From contig NZ_LMUH01000001.1 in NCBI RefSeq assembly GCF_009766105.1, positions 249,187 through 313,186 on the forward strand: a stretch of DNA of 64,000 nucleotides. Reading direction: 5' to 3'. This DNA comes from Granulicella sp. S156. Lineage in GTDB: Bacteria > Acidobacteriota > Terriglobia > Terriglobales > Acidobacteriaceae. The notes under the pieces are model-generated. The model did not search any database and had not been told where the DNA came from. It saw nothing but the letters and a program-made list of their open reading frames with translations. Below, one piece after another: positions 18,539 through 27,620 of this stretch (the first letter of the stretch is position 1; the number at the start of each line of letters is the position of its first letter). The position numbers and the translations under genes were made by a program.

Positions 18539-19324
18539 CTAGACTACGACCACCTTCACTCCGCGTCCTGTCAACCGCTCCACCGCGTCTTCGGCGATCC
18601 CGTCATCGGTGATCAACGCATCGATCTCCCCCGCCGGACAGATCACCGACGGGCTCACCATATCTACTTTGCTCGAGTCTGCCACCACCACCACCTGTTT
18701 CGCCTGCCGCGTCATTGTGCGAAAGACCGCCGCCTCATCCGGTTCGATCGTCGTCGCCCCATGCACCGCGTCGACGCCGCAAACACCCAGAAATACTCTG
18801 TCCATCACCACCACGCTCAGCGCCTCGACCGCCCCTGGTCCTACTAGCGAGAACGCCCCCGGCCACCGCATCACCCCGCCTGTCAGCGTCGTTAGAATCC
18901 CCTGGCTCGCACTCAATTCCATGCCGATATTCAGCGCATTTGTCACCACCCGCAGCCCCGACCGCTGCCTGAGACACCGTGCGATCAGCGCCGTTGTCGT
19001 GCCCGACCCAAGTCCGATCGTCTCGTTCTCGACGATCATCGCGGCAGCAACAGTAGCAATCCGCTGCTTCTCCTGCGCAAACCGCTCCTCGCGATCGCGA
19101 AACGAGGCATCGAAGCGAAACGGCTCATAGATCGCCTGGTCAGCAAGCATCGCCCCGCCGTGCGTGCGATGTACGAGCCCTCGTTCTTCAAGCCGTACCA
19201 GATCTCTCCGGATGCTCGCCGAAGATGTTCCAAACTGCTCCGTTAGCTCTTCTATCGACGTCTTCCCGTGGCTCAACAGCAGCCGCAGGATCTCTTTCGC
19301 GCGTTGCTCGGTCTTCGACGACAT
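18539..19324 (-). CDS. DeoR/GlpR-family transcriptional regulator
   Basis: Predicted repressor that senses a sugar phosphate. About 261 residues from ATG at 19324 (MSSKTEQRAKEILRLLL); in-frame ATGs at 19366 and 19381 are possible but add an unlikely tail. The N-terminal winged helix-turn-helix has the family pattern EELTEQFGTSSASIRRDLVRLEERGLVHRTHGGAML-like order (DeoR signature). The C-terminal sensor domain has GLGSGTTTALIARCL and the DKVFLG-like VMDRVFLGVCGVDAVHGAT, followed by VADSSKV. It is flanked by cutC and the MGH1-like hydrolase on the same strand and may control them. It is not a LacI protein, so it is unlikely to bind the palindromes at 14387 and 16083. Confidence 0.85.
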   Translation of the reverse strand: MSSKTEQRAKEILRLLLSHGKTSIEELTEQFGTSSASIRRDLVRLEERGLVHRTHGGAMLADQAIYEPFRFDASFRDREERFAQEKQRIATVAAAMIVENETIGLGSGTTTALIARCLRQRSGLRVVTNALNIGMELSASQGILTTLTGGVMRWPGAFSLVGPGAVEALSVVVMDRVFLGVCGVDAVHGATTIEPDEAAVFRTMTRQAKQVVVVADSSKVDMVSPSVICPAGEIDALITDDGIAEDAVERLTGRGVKVVVV

Positions 19325-19388
19325 GCTCTCGGAGGTTCCTTGCTCAGGATAATTGGATCGTCCCATTCTACGGAATCTCACTCACGTC

Positions 19389-20147
19389 CTAACCCCGCTT
19401 GCGCTCCACCAGCTCCTCCATAGCATGACGAAGGTTCTTGACGCTCTTTGCCAGCACCACATGTCGGACATACTCATCCAAACCCACCTGCCCCAGGAAC
19501 ACACTCGCATTGCGATGCGTCACCGGGCTCGGCACCGCCGTCCGCAATGCCGAATGGAATGCATCCGCCCGCGTAGCTCGTGCGATCTGCTGCACATTGT
19601 CCGGCCTCACGCCTCCGCCCACCATTATCTCGACCCGCCCCGCAGACACATCCACCATAGCCGCGATCTGATCCAGCCCTTGCATTGCGCTCGGTGCGCC
19701 GCCCGAGGTCAGCACCCGGTCCACCCCGGCTTCCACCACATCATTCACCGCGGCCACCAAGTCTCGCGACATATCAATCGCCCTGTGAAAGGTCACCTTC
19801 ATCGGCCGCGCCAACTCTACTAACTCTCGTGTCCGCGCGATATCCACATCTCCCTGAGCGGTCAAAATTCCAAAGACCACGCCATCCGCGCCAAACTCCG
19901 CCGCCAGCGCGATATCGTCACGCATCACCCCAAACTCTTCGTTGGAGTAGACAAAGTCGCCGCTCCGCGGCCGGATCATCACATACAAGCCCAGCCCAAC
20001 CCTGGTGCGAACCGCCCGCACCAGCCCGGCACTCGGCGTGATCCCGCCCTCACGCAAAGCCGAACACAGCTCGATGCGCTGTGCGCCTCCCTGTTCGGCC
20101 GCAATTGCCGATTCAAGCGAATCGACACAAATCTCTAGTTCCATCAT
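19389..20147 (-). CDS. cutC: CutC family protein
   Basis: TIM-barrel protein of the CutC family, historically called a copper homeostasis protein although the biochemical role is not settled. About 252 residues. Recognisable segments are LEICVDSLESAIAAEQGGAQRIELCSAL-type N-terminus (ELCS), GLYVMIRPRSGDFVYS, FHRAIDMSRD, VLTSGGAPSAMQGL and MVGGGVRPDN. The likely start is the ATG-ATG pair at 20147/20144, close to family N-termini, rather than the ATG at 20183. It lies 64 bases before the DeoR regulator gene and after the TonB receptor; in many genomes cutC stands with sugar genes, as here. Confidence 0.9.
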   Translation of the reverse strand: MMELEICVDSLESAIAAEQGGAQRIELCSALREGGITPSAGLVRAVRTRVGLGLYVMIRPRSGDFVYSNEEFGVMRDDIALAAEFGADGVVFGILTAQGDVDIARTRELVELARPMKVTFHRAIDMSRDLVAAVNDVVEAGVDRVLTSGGAPSAMQGLDQIAAMVDVSAGRVEIMVGGGVRPDNVQQIARATRADAFHSALRTAVPSPVTHRNASVFLGQVGLDEYVRHVVLAKSVKNLRHAMEELVERKRG

Positions 20148-20253
20148 CTCTCGTACACCACATCCAAGATCCAAAGTCTGCATCCAACGCCCGTCTTCTA
20201 TCCGCGCCTCGCAACGTGGCCAATAGTCCGAGCTCCACTAAATTGCGCAAGAA

Positions 20254-20362
20254 TGCGGTTGCCTCTCTATTTCGGGGCAACCGCACTCTCGCTCATAATT
20301 TCCGTATCACCAGCGATCCTGGCCCAATAAGAGAACTAGTGCGGCCACTGTTCCGGCCGCAC
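20254..20362 (-). terminator. Two hairpins after the TonB receptor gene
   Basis: Near the receptor stop is an 8-bp stem GTGCGGCC/GGCCGCAC (20339-20362), followed on the minus strand by TAGTTCTCTTATT. Farther on is a 10-bp perfect stem TGCGGTTGCC/GGCAACCGCA (20254-20285). The first is likely the terminator; the second may back it up or belong to the cutC leader. Confidence 0.6.
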
Positions 20363-20367
20363 CAAGG

Positions 20368-23300
20368 TTAGAAGCTGTACTGCAGCCCCATCTGGATCGT
20401 ATGGGGCGAGAAGTGGTTCACGACCCCGATTGCTGAGTTCGTGCTCGTCAGCAACGATCCAAAGTTGGCATCCGTTACTGTCGAGTCCGGTTCCAGCAAC
20501 TGAGGGCTGCTATGCCACGTCGCTCCCACATTGAACATCTCTACTCGATACTTCAACTGCTGCGTCTCGGTAATCTTGAAAACCTTACCCAGACTGGCAT
20601 CGAAGTTCGTGAAGAACGGGGTCCGCTCCGGTGCCTTGCCTGCGTCACCATAAGTTCCAAGCTCAGGGGTCGAGTACTTTGAGGTATCGAACCACTGCGT
20701 GTTGGAGCTATGGAAGCCCGCGCTGTTATGGAACGTCGAGTTCGCCAGGAAACGACCCGGCCAGTTGTCGCTGGTCTGATCCGTTTGCACGCCGCCATAG
20801 ATGGCAAACGGGAAGCCCGAAGCGATCTGGTAGATACCGCTGGTCGTCCAGCCACCCAGCAGCCAGTTGAGGTGAGGCACATTCGGCAGTTGGTAGTCGT
20901 ACGTCGCCACCACGCGGTGCGTCTGGTCGGCGGCCGAAAGGCCGTAGCTCAGGGACGTGTGGTGCGGGTCCTGCAGCAGGTTGTCTTCGCCATCGATGTT
21001 GTTGATGCCCGAGGTCTCATCCATGCTCTTCGAGTAGGTGTAGTTCAGGTGGTAGGAGAAGCCATGCCTCGGCCGCTGAATCAACTGCACCTGTAGCGAG
21101 TTGTAGGACGACGAGAACAGGTTTGCGTTCGCATACATCGTCGGAGGCAGATTGCTCCACTCCTGGCGCGTATCGATCGGCTGGAAGTTTGGATCACTGG
21201 CGCAATTATTGCTGCTGTTGGCCAAAGACGCATCGAGCAACGAGTTGCAAGGATCTCCAGCCGTAGTCGGCTGGAACGCCACGTTGATCAGAAGCTGCGT
21301 CGCCTCATGCACCCCATGCGAACCAACATAGTTCATATCCAGCAACAGGTTTTCCTTGATTGCATATTGGTAGCCAAGGCTCCACTGCTGGTTGTAGGGA
21401 TTGTGGTTGCCAGGCCAGTACACCTGCCCGAACGGCCCTTTATAGGCAGGCAGACTGAATGCCTGCAATGCGGTAAGCGGAGCCGACCACAGGTTCTTCA
21501 ACTGAATCGGCGAAGCCGACTCCGTACCGGTGCCAGAGATGATCGGGGCTGCATTCAACGTATACAGCGAGTTCTCGTCGAACTGTGTCCCGTCGTAGAA
21601 GCGGTTGTACGTGTCGTAGAACAGGCCGTAGCCGCCGCGGATCACGAGCTTGTCCATGTTTGGCGGACGGTAGCTGAACCCGATGCGCGGTGCGAAGTCC
21701 TTCTTGTCCAGATGCACCAACTGATTGCTCACGCAGCAGCCCAGATAGTTTGGGTTGCCACCCGCAGCAAGAATCGGTGCGGTGAAGCTCGAATCCGCCC
21801 ACTCGATGCTACCCTGTCCGGCCGGATTGAAGGCGTCGCCACTGTTGTGAATGCTATGGAAAGACGTCGGCCGCTCCCATCTGAGACCTAGGTTTACCGT
21901 GAGCCGGTCGGTCAGGTGAATATCATCCTGCGCAAACACGTTGTAGTTGTTGCCCCACAGCCAGTACAGGTCACTGCCCAATGGTGGAGGTCCGTTCGCT
22001 CCCTGTACCTGGCCCAGCAGGAAGTCTGCCAGCGGATTACCCGCCGTTGCGCCCAAAGAACCTGCAGCCGCAGGATCCGAGGCTGTGTACTCGCCGTTGA
22101 AGCTTAGGGTTCCTTCAGCACTGTAGGAGTCGCGATCCTTCAGGTTTACGCGGCGGAAGTCGATGCCGAAGTTCAATACATGCTTACCCTTCACCCAGGT
22201 CACTGTATCCACACCCTGGTAGATGTTGTCCCACTGCTCGTACGGACTGTCGCCACCATACGAGTGGTAGAAGTTCGAGAAGTTCACGCTCGGAATGTCA
22301 TAGTAGGCAGGAATCGCGACCGAATTTGCGAAGCCCGCCTCGGTCGCAAGATCCGCGCCGTACGCAGTGTCTTGCCCTGTGAAGAAATGCTGCCGGTTGT
22401 AGCCCAGCGTCGCAGCATTGATCAGGTTGTTATTGATCGTGTGCTGCCAAGTCAAGCCGAACAACCGGGACCGCTCGAGCGTCTTACCCGACTGGCCGGC
22501 CCACAGCGAGGGATTGTCGTCATCCTCGCGCGAGAACAGCCCCGTAAAGAAGAACCGGTCACGGCTGAAGTTCTGGTCGATCCGGAACAGCTCCTTGTCC
22601 GTACCGATCTGGTTGTTCACCGACGCGATGTAGTTGTAACAACCCGCCGTCACTGCAGCCGAGATCGTGCAGTTGGTCTGGTTCGGCGCGTTGATGTACT
22701 TCGCCAGGGCAACCGCCGTCGCACTCAACCGTGAAGGATCGATCACGTTCGCCACACCGTTGTAGCTGAACTGCTCGCGGCCTGTCGGATTGGCAGTTGT
22801 AATCGGAGCTAGACCCGTCGTCGCGGGGTCGTAGATCGGATATGGGTAGTCGGTGAAGTTGCCCTGCAGTTCCGCCGCAGAAGCCACCACACCGCCCGAA
22901 GGCGAACTCGCCGCATGACGCCGGCCGCCATCGTAGCTGAAGAACCAGAACGTCTTGTCTTTGCCGTTGTAGAGGAACGGGATCGTGAACGGCCCACCCA
23001 GCGTGCCGCCGAACTGATTCTGCTTGAACCCAAGCTTCGTCGGATTGTTGGTTCCGTTGAGCTTGTTCTCCGCGACCACGCGCTGATTCGTCGGATTGAA
23101 CGCATCGTTCTGGATAAAGTCGTACGCTGCCCCATGGAACTTGTTCGTGCCGGACTTGATCGCGACGTTTACCTGGACCGATCCCTGACCACTATCGGCG
23201 CCATACTGTCCGTTCTCGAGCTTGAATTCCTGGATCGCCAACTCGCCGGGAATGTTCGTCGGCGCGCTGAAGAAGAAGTCCGTGTCCGTCACGCCGTCAA

Positions 23301-23943
23301 TCGAGTACGAGATCGAGTCCGCGTGCGCGCCATTGATGCTCACTTCCTGAAATCCACCTGAGCCCTGACCATTGCTCGTGTTCAGACCGTGCGCCACATA
23401 CCCCGTATTCTGGATACCACCCGGCGTAATCGTCGTTCCCACGCCGATCTGCAGCAGGTTCGTGAAGTCCCGCCCATTCAGCGGTAGATCCTCGATCAAC
23501 TTGCCCTGAATCACCTGTCCAGTCGTAATGTTGTCCGTCTGGAGCATCTGCCCCTCGGTGGTCACCGTTACCGTCGAACTTGTGCTGCCAACCGACAGCT
23601 TGAAGTCCTGGCGTACGCTCTGATTGACCTCAACCACCAGCGTTCCGCTCGTCACCGCCAGAAACCCAGGCGAAGCGATTGCAACCGTGTAATTGCCCGG
23701 ATTCAACTGCGCAGCGAAGTAGTCGCCGCTCTTCGTCGTGGTAAACGTTTTCACGACACCCGTCTCAATATTTGTAACTGTGATCGTTGCACTTACAACG
23801 ACCGCGCCCGAAGGATCGACGACATGGCCCAAGAGTGAGCCCTGGGCGCTCTGGGCCATACTTGGCCGCCCCATGCCGAGCGCCACGAGGACGACGGCGA
23901 CAAGGACTTGTCGCCAAAATGTTTGCAGGTTAGCGTGACACAT
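20368..23943 (-). CDS. TonB-dependent outer-membrane receptor, Oar-type
   Basis: Large receptor of 1191 residues. Signal peptide at the N-terminus (QVLVAVVLVALGMGRPSMAQ), then a carboxypeptidase-regulatory-like domain (GSLLGHVVDPSGAVVVSATI), a plug with EDLPLNGRDFTNLLQIGVG, and a barrel ending LQYSF, the usual C-terminal aromatic for barrel assembly. AGAGGG precedes the ATG by about 8 bases. It opens the minus-strand run that continues with cutC and the DeoR regulator. An imperfect palindrome 75-100 bases upstream may be an operator. The transported compound is not known; a plant-polymer oligosaccharide is a fair guess from the neighbours. Confidence 0.9.
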   Translation of the reverse strand: MCHANLQTFWRQVLVAVVLVALGMGRPSMAQSAQGSLLGHVVDPSGAVVVSATITVTNIETGVVKTFTTTKSGDYFAAQLNPGNYTVAIASPGFLAVTSGTLVVEVNQSVRQDFKLSVGSTSSTVTVTTEGQMLQTDNITTGQVIQGKLIEDLPLNGRDFTNLLQIGVGTTITPGGIQNTGYVAHGLNTSNGQGSGGFQEVSINGAHADSISYSIDGVTDTDFFFSAPTNIPGELAIQEFKLENGQYGADSGQGSVQVNVAIKSGTNKFHGAAYDFIQNDAFNPTNQRVVAENKLNGTNNPTKLGFKQNQFGGTLGGPFTIPFLYNGKDKTFWFFSYDGGRRHAASSPSGGVVASAAELQGNFTDYPYPIYDPATTGLAPITTANPTGREQFSYNGVANVIDPSRLSATAVALAKYINAPNQTNCTISAAVTAGCYNYIASVNNQIGTDKELFRIDQNFSRDRFFFTGLFSREDDDNPSLWAGQSGKTLERSRLFGLTWQHTINNNLINAATLGYNRQHFFTGQDTAYGADLATEAGFANSVAIPAYYDIPSVNFSNFYHSYGGDSPYEQWDNIYQGVDTVTWVKGKHVLNFGIDFRRVNLKDRDSYSAEGTLSFNGEYTASDPAAAGSLGATAGNPLADFLLGQVQGANGPPPLGSDLYWLWGNNYNVFAQDDIHLTDRLTVNLGLRWERPTSFHSIHNSGDAFNPAGQGSIEWADSSFTAPILAAGGNPNYLGCCVSNQLVHLDKKDFAPRIGFSYRPPNMDKLVIRGGYGLFYDTYNRFYDGTQFDENSLYTLNAAPIISGTGTESASPIQLKNLWSAPLTALQAFSLPAYKGPFGQVYWPGNHNPYNQQWSLGYQYAIKENLLLDMNYVGSHGVHEATQLLINVAFQPTTAGDPCNSLLDASLANSSNNCASDPNFQPIDTRQEWSNLPPTMYANANLFSSSYNSLQVQLIQRPRHGFSYHLNYTYSKSMDETSGINNIDGEDNLLQDPHHTSLSYGLSAADQTHRVVATYDYQLPNVPHLNWLLGGWTTSGIYQIASGFPFAIYGGVQTDQTSDNWPGRFLANSTFHNSAGFHSSNTQWFDTSKYSTPELGTYGDAGKAPERTPFFTNFDASLGKVFKITETQQLKYRVEMFNVGATWHSSPQLLEPDSTVTDANFGSLLTSTNSAIGVVNHFSPHTIQMGLQYSF

Positions 23944-24442
23944 GCTTGTCCCTCTTTCTTAACTCCGGTGAGTTGTGCTCAATTCCTGGACGTCTTCTAT
24001 CCAGATTGAGGTCAGATTGCAGTTGTATGAATTCACATTACTGCAAAATGCAAGTTTTGGCCATAAAAATGACGACATGCGCTAAAACTATTCAAAAACA
24101 TGCTTGAATACTTCAAAAATGCACCCACGACTATCACTTCACCCGTCTACAAGCAATCACGATGTTTTTAACGGATTTTTGAGTTCCGCCACATCGCGCC
24201 GATGATACGACGTGCGACTGGAGATTCGGGCGAAGCCAAAATTCGGTCAAATTCAGGAGTCTGCCAACCCAAAGTGGCGGGAGTGAGAGTGGGGCTGGAG
24301 TCGGTACTGCCGGAGATTCACAACTGAGCTGGATTGCTATGGGATAGCATCCGTTTGAAACAGCGTAACGGTGAAAGTGGCCACCGTTGGCATATTCCCA
24401 CAGCTTTGCCCTGTGTTTTCCAAGCTAAATTGTTGATTTAAT
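23944..24442. other. Intergenic region upstream of the TonB receptor
   Basis: About 500 bases without a credible gene. Its first 110 bases form the receptor's leader and promoter region and include the imperfect palindrome at 24018-24045. The rest, up to the tRNA, shows nothing recognised. Confidence 0.5.
24018..24045. promoter_or_regulatory. Possible operator upstream of the TonB receptor
   Basis: Imperfect 28-bp palindrome with outer arms TGCAGT/ACTGCA and a central TGAATTCA; 11 of 14 base pairs match. It is 75 bases before the receptor start. The regulator is unknown, and it shares no core with the LacI-type sites of the arabinose genes. Confidence 0.4.
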
Positions 24443-24517
<75 letters not shown>

Positions 24518-24636
24518 TCACGCGAGAAAACGCTACACAGCCGGGCGGCTGCACTCCTATTGTTATAACAAAACAGCAGGTGCTGGTCAAAGTGGAAAGC
24601 TACAGCTCAGCGGTATCATCCTTTTAGCTTTTAGGT

Positions 24637-24777
24637 TTGGAGACACACATCCCACGCATCAGTCGACTCAACCGCTCCGAGATTTCCGAAGCCTCGCCCG
24701 AACTCACTGTTATCTGCCCCGAATGCGGCAACGCGCCCTACTTCGGGACTGTTGCACATCGACCACAGGTATTAGAG
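24637..24777 (+). pseudogene. Remnant of a carboxymuconolactone-decarboxylase (CMD) domain gene
   Basis: A plus-strand frame reads HIPRISRLNRSEISEASPE and later GNAPYFGTVAHRPQVLE, which resembles the N-terminal part of AhpD/CMD-family proteins (IPRL..., then PN-F-T-AHxP). It covers fewer than 50 residues and has no catalytic CxxC; the only start is a TTG, and the similarity stops where the CAP-domain gene ends on the other strand. It is therefore read as a truncated relic. The family match is from memory of the motif, so confidence is modest. Confidence 0.4.
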
Positions 24778-25557
24778 TTACGGGTACAACAGTACAACGA
24801 TATTGAAGTAGCTGAAAGGCTGGCTGTCTCTGGGAGCGCAAGCGCCGACAGCAGCCTCATGATACTTCCCTGTCGCCAACTTATTATTCAATTCCTCGGG
24901 CAACCGCGTCAGGCTCTTGGCGGTGAAACGCATCACGAACCAAGGCTGCCTTGCTCCCGCATAGCCTGTATCCATCGTGCAACTGCGACGAGCATCCTCC
25001 GGCATCGACAGAAGCGTCAGCGGGGTGGCGGCCGTCAACAACGATCCAACAGCGGTCTCCTGCTCGTCGAAGGTTAGATCGTCTACCCTATGTCCAAAAT
25101 CCTCAACTGCGTAGAGTTGGCCGTTACGGCGCAGCACACTAATCCCGACAACATCGGTCAGCGGATCAAGTAAGTTGTCACGATGGCCGGTCGAGTTCAT
25201 CCACGCGTCCTGAATTCGAATCGCAGTGGAAGCCTGCGCAACATTTTCGGCGATGCTACTGAATCTGGCGCCAGCCTGACGACCACGTTCAGCGAGTTCC
25301 AGTTCGCCTGGATACTGATGCGATATCGAAGCACGGGAGGCCATCTCGCGAGCGTGCCCCTGGGCCGCGCGATACAAAGCATCGTCCCAATGAAACGGCT
25401 GCAAACCGCGTTGCGCACGTTCCGCGTTCGCCGCGGCAAAGAGATATTGCTCGGCCACTGAGCCCGGCCCTTGAGCGGAAGGCTCCTGCGCATGTAGTGG
25501 GGTTCCGCAAAAGGCAGAACATAAAGCAGTCGCAAGAAGTATCCCAAAACATCTCAT
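24778..25557 (-). CDS. Secreted CAP-domain (SCP/PR-1-like) protein
   Basis: 259 residues with a signal peptide (MRCFGILLATALCSAFCGTPLHAQ). The CAP domain spans roughly residues 35-145: ANAERAQRGLQPFHWDDALYRAAQGHAREMA-like helix region, an IAENVA segment, and the hallmark WMNSTGHRDNLLDP followed by VGISVLRRNGQLYAVEDFG. The remaining ~110 residues are not recognised and end with a hydrophobic NIVVLLYP. Bacterial CAP proteins are extracellular and of mostly unknown function. It is downstream of the WecG-like gene on the same strand, with a 63-base gap. Confidence 0.85.
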   Translation of the reverse strand: MRCFGILLATALCSAFCGTPLHAQEPSAQGPGSVAEQYLFAAANAERAQRGLQPFHWDDALYRAAQGHAREMASRASISHQYPGELELAERGRQAGARFSSIAENVAQASTAIRIQDAWMNSTGHRDNLLDPLTDVVGISVLRRNGQLYAVEDFGHRVDDLTFDEQETAVGSLLTAATPLTLLSMPEDARRSCTMDTGYAGARQPWFVMRFTAKSLTRLPEELNNKLATGKYHEAAVGACAPRDSQPFSYFNIVVLLYP

Positions 25558-25620
25558 AAAAATCAGGCAACCAGCCAGACAAAAGATAGCGCGAAATCCT
25601 AACCCAACGCGTCCCTTTGG

Positions 25621-26406
25621 CTATGATATCTGCCCCGGAAGACGGTCGCGATAGCGCGTCATCAGCGTAAACAGCTTCCGGGCGTTCCAGTAGCGCGGAA
25701 TGTATTGCTGCGGGTTAGAAACCGACCGGAAAAGCCAGCCGAGATACAACTTATCTGCCCAGATGGGGATATAGATTTGATCTCCACTAAGAAACGCGAT
25801 AGCCGCGCCAATGCAGTGAATCGCAGGCAAATAACTGAGGTTTCTCTTGAGATATAGCCCGAGTCTCTCCTGTGTGCCACCACCTACGGTAACGATCACA
25901 TGTCGGGGTCTCAGGAGCTCCAGCTTCTGAAGCAAGGCAGTGTCTTCAATCTCTTTGCCGTAAATCGGCGCCGTGTAGACACAATCAAGGGGAGTCTCAA
26001 TTCCCTCCCCGTTAAGCCAAGTCAGATTGTGTTCGGCACTGATTGGGCTGGCCATAATCCAAACAGTATTTCCTGGCTGGCGCATATCAGGCTGTATAAG
26101 AAGTTCGCGGAGATATTCAAGCCCGGAGAGCCTCGTAATAGAGTCCCGCTGTAGGCGATTCCAAACGAGCACCATAAAGGCGGAATCTGTAATCGCCAAA
26201 TCTGCGTTCACCAGAGACTCGCGATACTCGGTGTTCCACTCAAGATCCTTAAGCGCTGGGGCCGCTGGCACTACCAGAAGACCACCACCCCGCATCCGCT
26301 CAACAGCCTGTGCTGCCGTCCCATGAAAAAAATCGATCCCGAGTATCTTAGTATGATCTCGCGTCGTGCGCTCGGGCCCTACTCGATCCAGAGTTTCTGG
26401 GAGCAT
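25621..26406 (-). CDS. WecG/TagA/CpsF-family glycosyltransferase
   Basis: Predicted GT26-type enzyme that adds a sugar to a lipid-linked intermediate of a surface polysaccharide. About 261 residues from ATG at 26406, 5 bases after the epimerase stop; an in-frame ATG at 26454 would overlap the epimerase. Family features are KILGIDFFHGTAAQAVERM at the start, the ADLAITDSAFMVLVWNRL segment in the acceptor-site position, VTVGGGTQERLGLYLKRNL, and the C-terminal RSVSNPQQYIPRYW region that contacts the membrane in this family. Pairing with the GDP-mannose epimerase-like gene supports a role in an exopolysaccharide or O-antigen-like glycan. Confidence 0.75.
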   Translation of the reverse strand: MLPETLDRVGPERTTRDHTKILGIDFFHGTAAQAVERMRGGGLLVVPAAPALKDLEWNTEYRESLVNADLAITDSAFMVLVWNRLQRDSITRLSGLEYLRELLIQPDMRQPGNTVWIMASPISAEHNLTWLNGEGIETPLDCVYTAPIYGKEIEDTALLQKLELLRPRHVIVTVGGGTQERLGLYLKRNLSYLPAIHCIGAAIAFLSGDQIYIPIWADKLYLGWLFRSVSNPQQYIPRYWNARKLFTLMTRYRDRLPGQIS

Positions 26407-26411
26407 GTCGG

Positions 26412-27404
26412 CTACTTGCCCTTTGCTCCGATCATAATCTGCTCTTCGATCCATCGGTAGGTCTTCTCCAGGCCGTCGCGCAGACGAATCGAGGGCTCCC
26501 AACCAAGTTTCTGCAAAATCAGCGTATTATCGCTGTTCCGCCCGTTGACACCCTTTGGCGCATTCAGATTATAGTAACGCTTCAGCTTGATTCCAGCGAT
26601 TTCTTCTGCGATGTCGACAAGTTGGTTAATCGTCACCAACTCGCTCGATCCGATGTTGATCGGCTCGTCAATCTCGCTCTCGACGAGCATCTGAGTTCCT
26701 TTGATGCAGTCGTCGATGTACATGAAACTCCGGGTCTGCTTCCCATCGCCCCAGATGCTGATCTCGTGCTTGCCGGAGCTCTTCGCCTCAATGACTTTGC
26801 GGCAGATGGCCGCAGGGGCCTTCTCTCGACCACCGTCCCAAGTGCCTTCTGGGCCGTAGACGTTGTGATATCGCGCCACACGAGAGATTAAGCCATAGTC
26901 CTCTTCAAAATGCCGGCACATGCGTTCACTAAAGAGTTTCTCCCATCCATAACCGTCTTCAGGCATCGCCGGATAGGCGTCGGACTCTTTGAGGGCGACA
27001 ACGTCAGGGTTGATCTGTTTTTCGCCGTTGTAGACGCACGCCGAAGAAGAGTAAAAGAAGCGCTTGACACCAACGCGCTGCGCCGCCATCAACATGTGCG
27101 TATTGACCAGCACACTCAACATGCACAGAGCCTTATTGCTCTCGATAAAGCCCATGCCTCCCATATCCGCTGCAAGCTGGAAGATCACAGAAGAGCCCTC
27201 AGCGGCTTTGAAGCAATTATCTTTATCCTTTAGATCGAGCGAGACACTTTCAACACCTTCGGTGATCTGGAACCACTCGTCTAATGGCTTGATATCAACA
27301 GCGCGAACGACCTTGACACCGCTCGCAACGAGGCTCTTGACAAGATGTCCGCCAATAAAACCGCCCGCACCGCAGACAACTGCCGTTTCTCCTCGTAAAT
27401 CCAT
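26412..27404 (-). CDS. GDP-mannose 3,5-epimerase-like NAD-dependent epimerase
   Basis: Short-chain dehydrogenase fold enzyme of 330 residues. The NAD-binding GAGGFIGGHL is at the N-terminus, followed by ADMGGMGFIESNKA and SSSACVYNGEKQ, and the catalytic YGWEKL (Tyr-x-x-x-Lys). The ADMGGMGFI and SSACVYP-like segments are characteristic of GDP-mannose 3,5-epimerase, which makes GDP-L-galactose or GDP-L-gulose. The WecG-like gene follows directly. Function in a bacterium is presumably in polysaccharide building. Other nucleotide-sugar epimerases are possible, but the segment match is specific. Confidence 0.8.
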   Translation of the reverse strand: MDLRGETAVVCGAGGFIGGHLVKSLVASGVKVVRAVDIKPLDEWFQITEGVESVSLDLKDKDNCFKAAEGSSVIFQLAADMGGMGFIESNKALCMLSVLVNTHMLMAAQRVGVKRFFYSSSACVYNGEKQINPDVVALKESDAYPAMPEDGYGWEKLFSERMCRHFEEDYGLISRVARYHNVYGPEGTWDGGREKAPAAICRKVIEAKSSGKHEISIWGDGKQTRSFMYIDDCIKGTQMLVESEIDEPINIGSSELVTINQLVDIAEEIAGIKLKRYYNLNAPKGVNGRNSDNTLILQKLGWEPSIRLRDGLEKTYRWIEEQIMIGAKGK

Positions 27405-27620
27405 TCAAAACTCCGTTCGTTTCTGGCCTAAGCGACAGCTATTACATACAGCTCAACTTAGTGAGCGAGTGTTGTTTGTGACTTGTTCTTCCTTACTAGT
27501 CTATGTGCCCTCCTCCGAAAGTCAAGGCGCTCAGTTCATCTCACAGTTTTTGCGTTTGCCTGGGGACGGTTATCATCAAGATCGTTGAGCCACTTGCAGC
27601 AATCACGAGGGCGGCGAACC

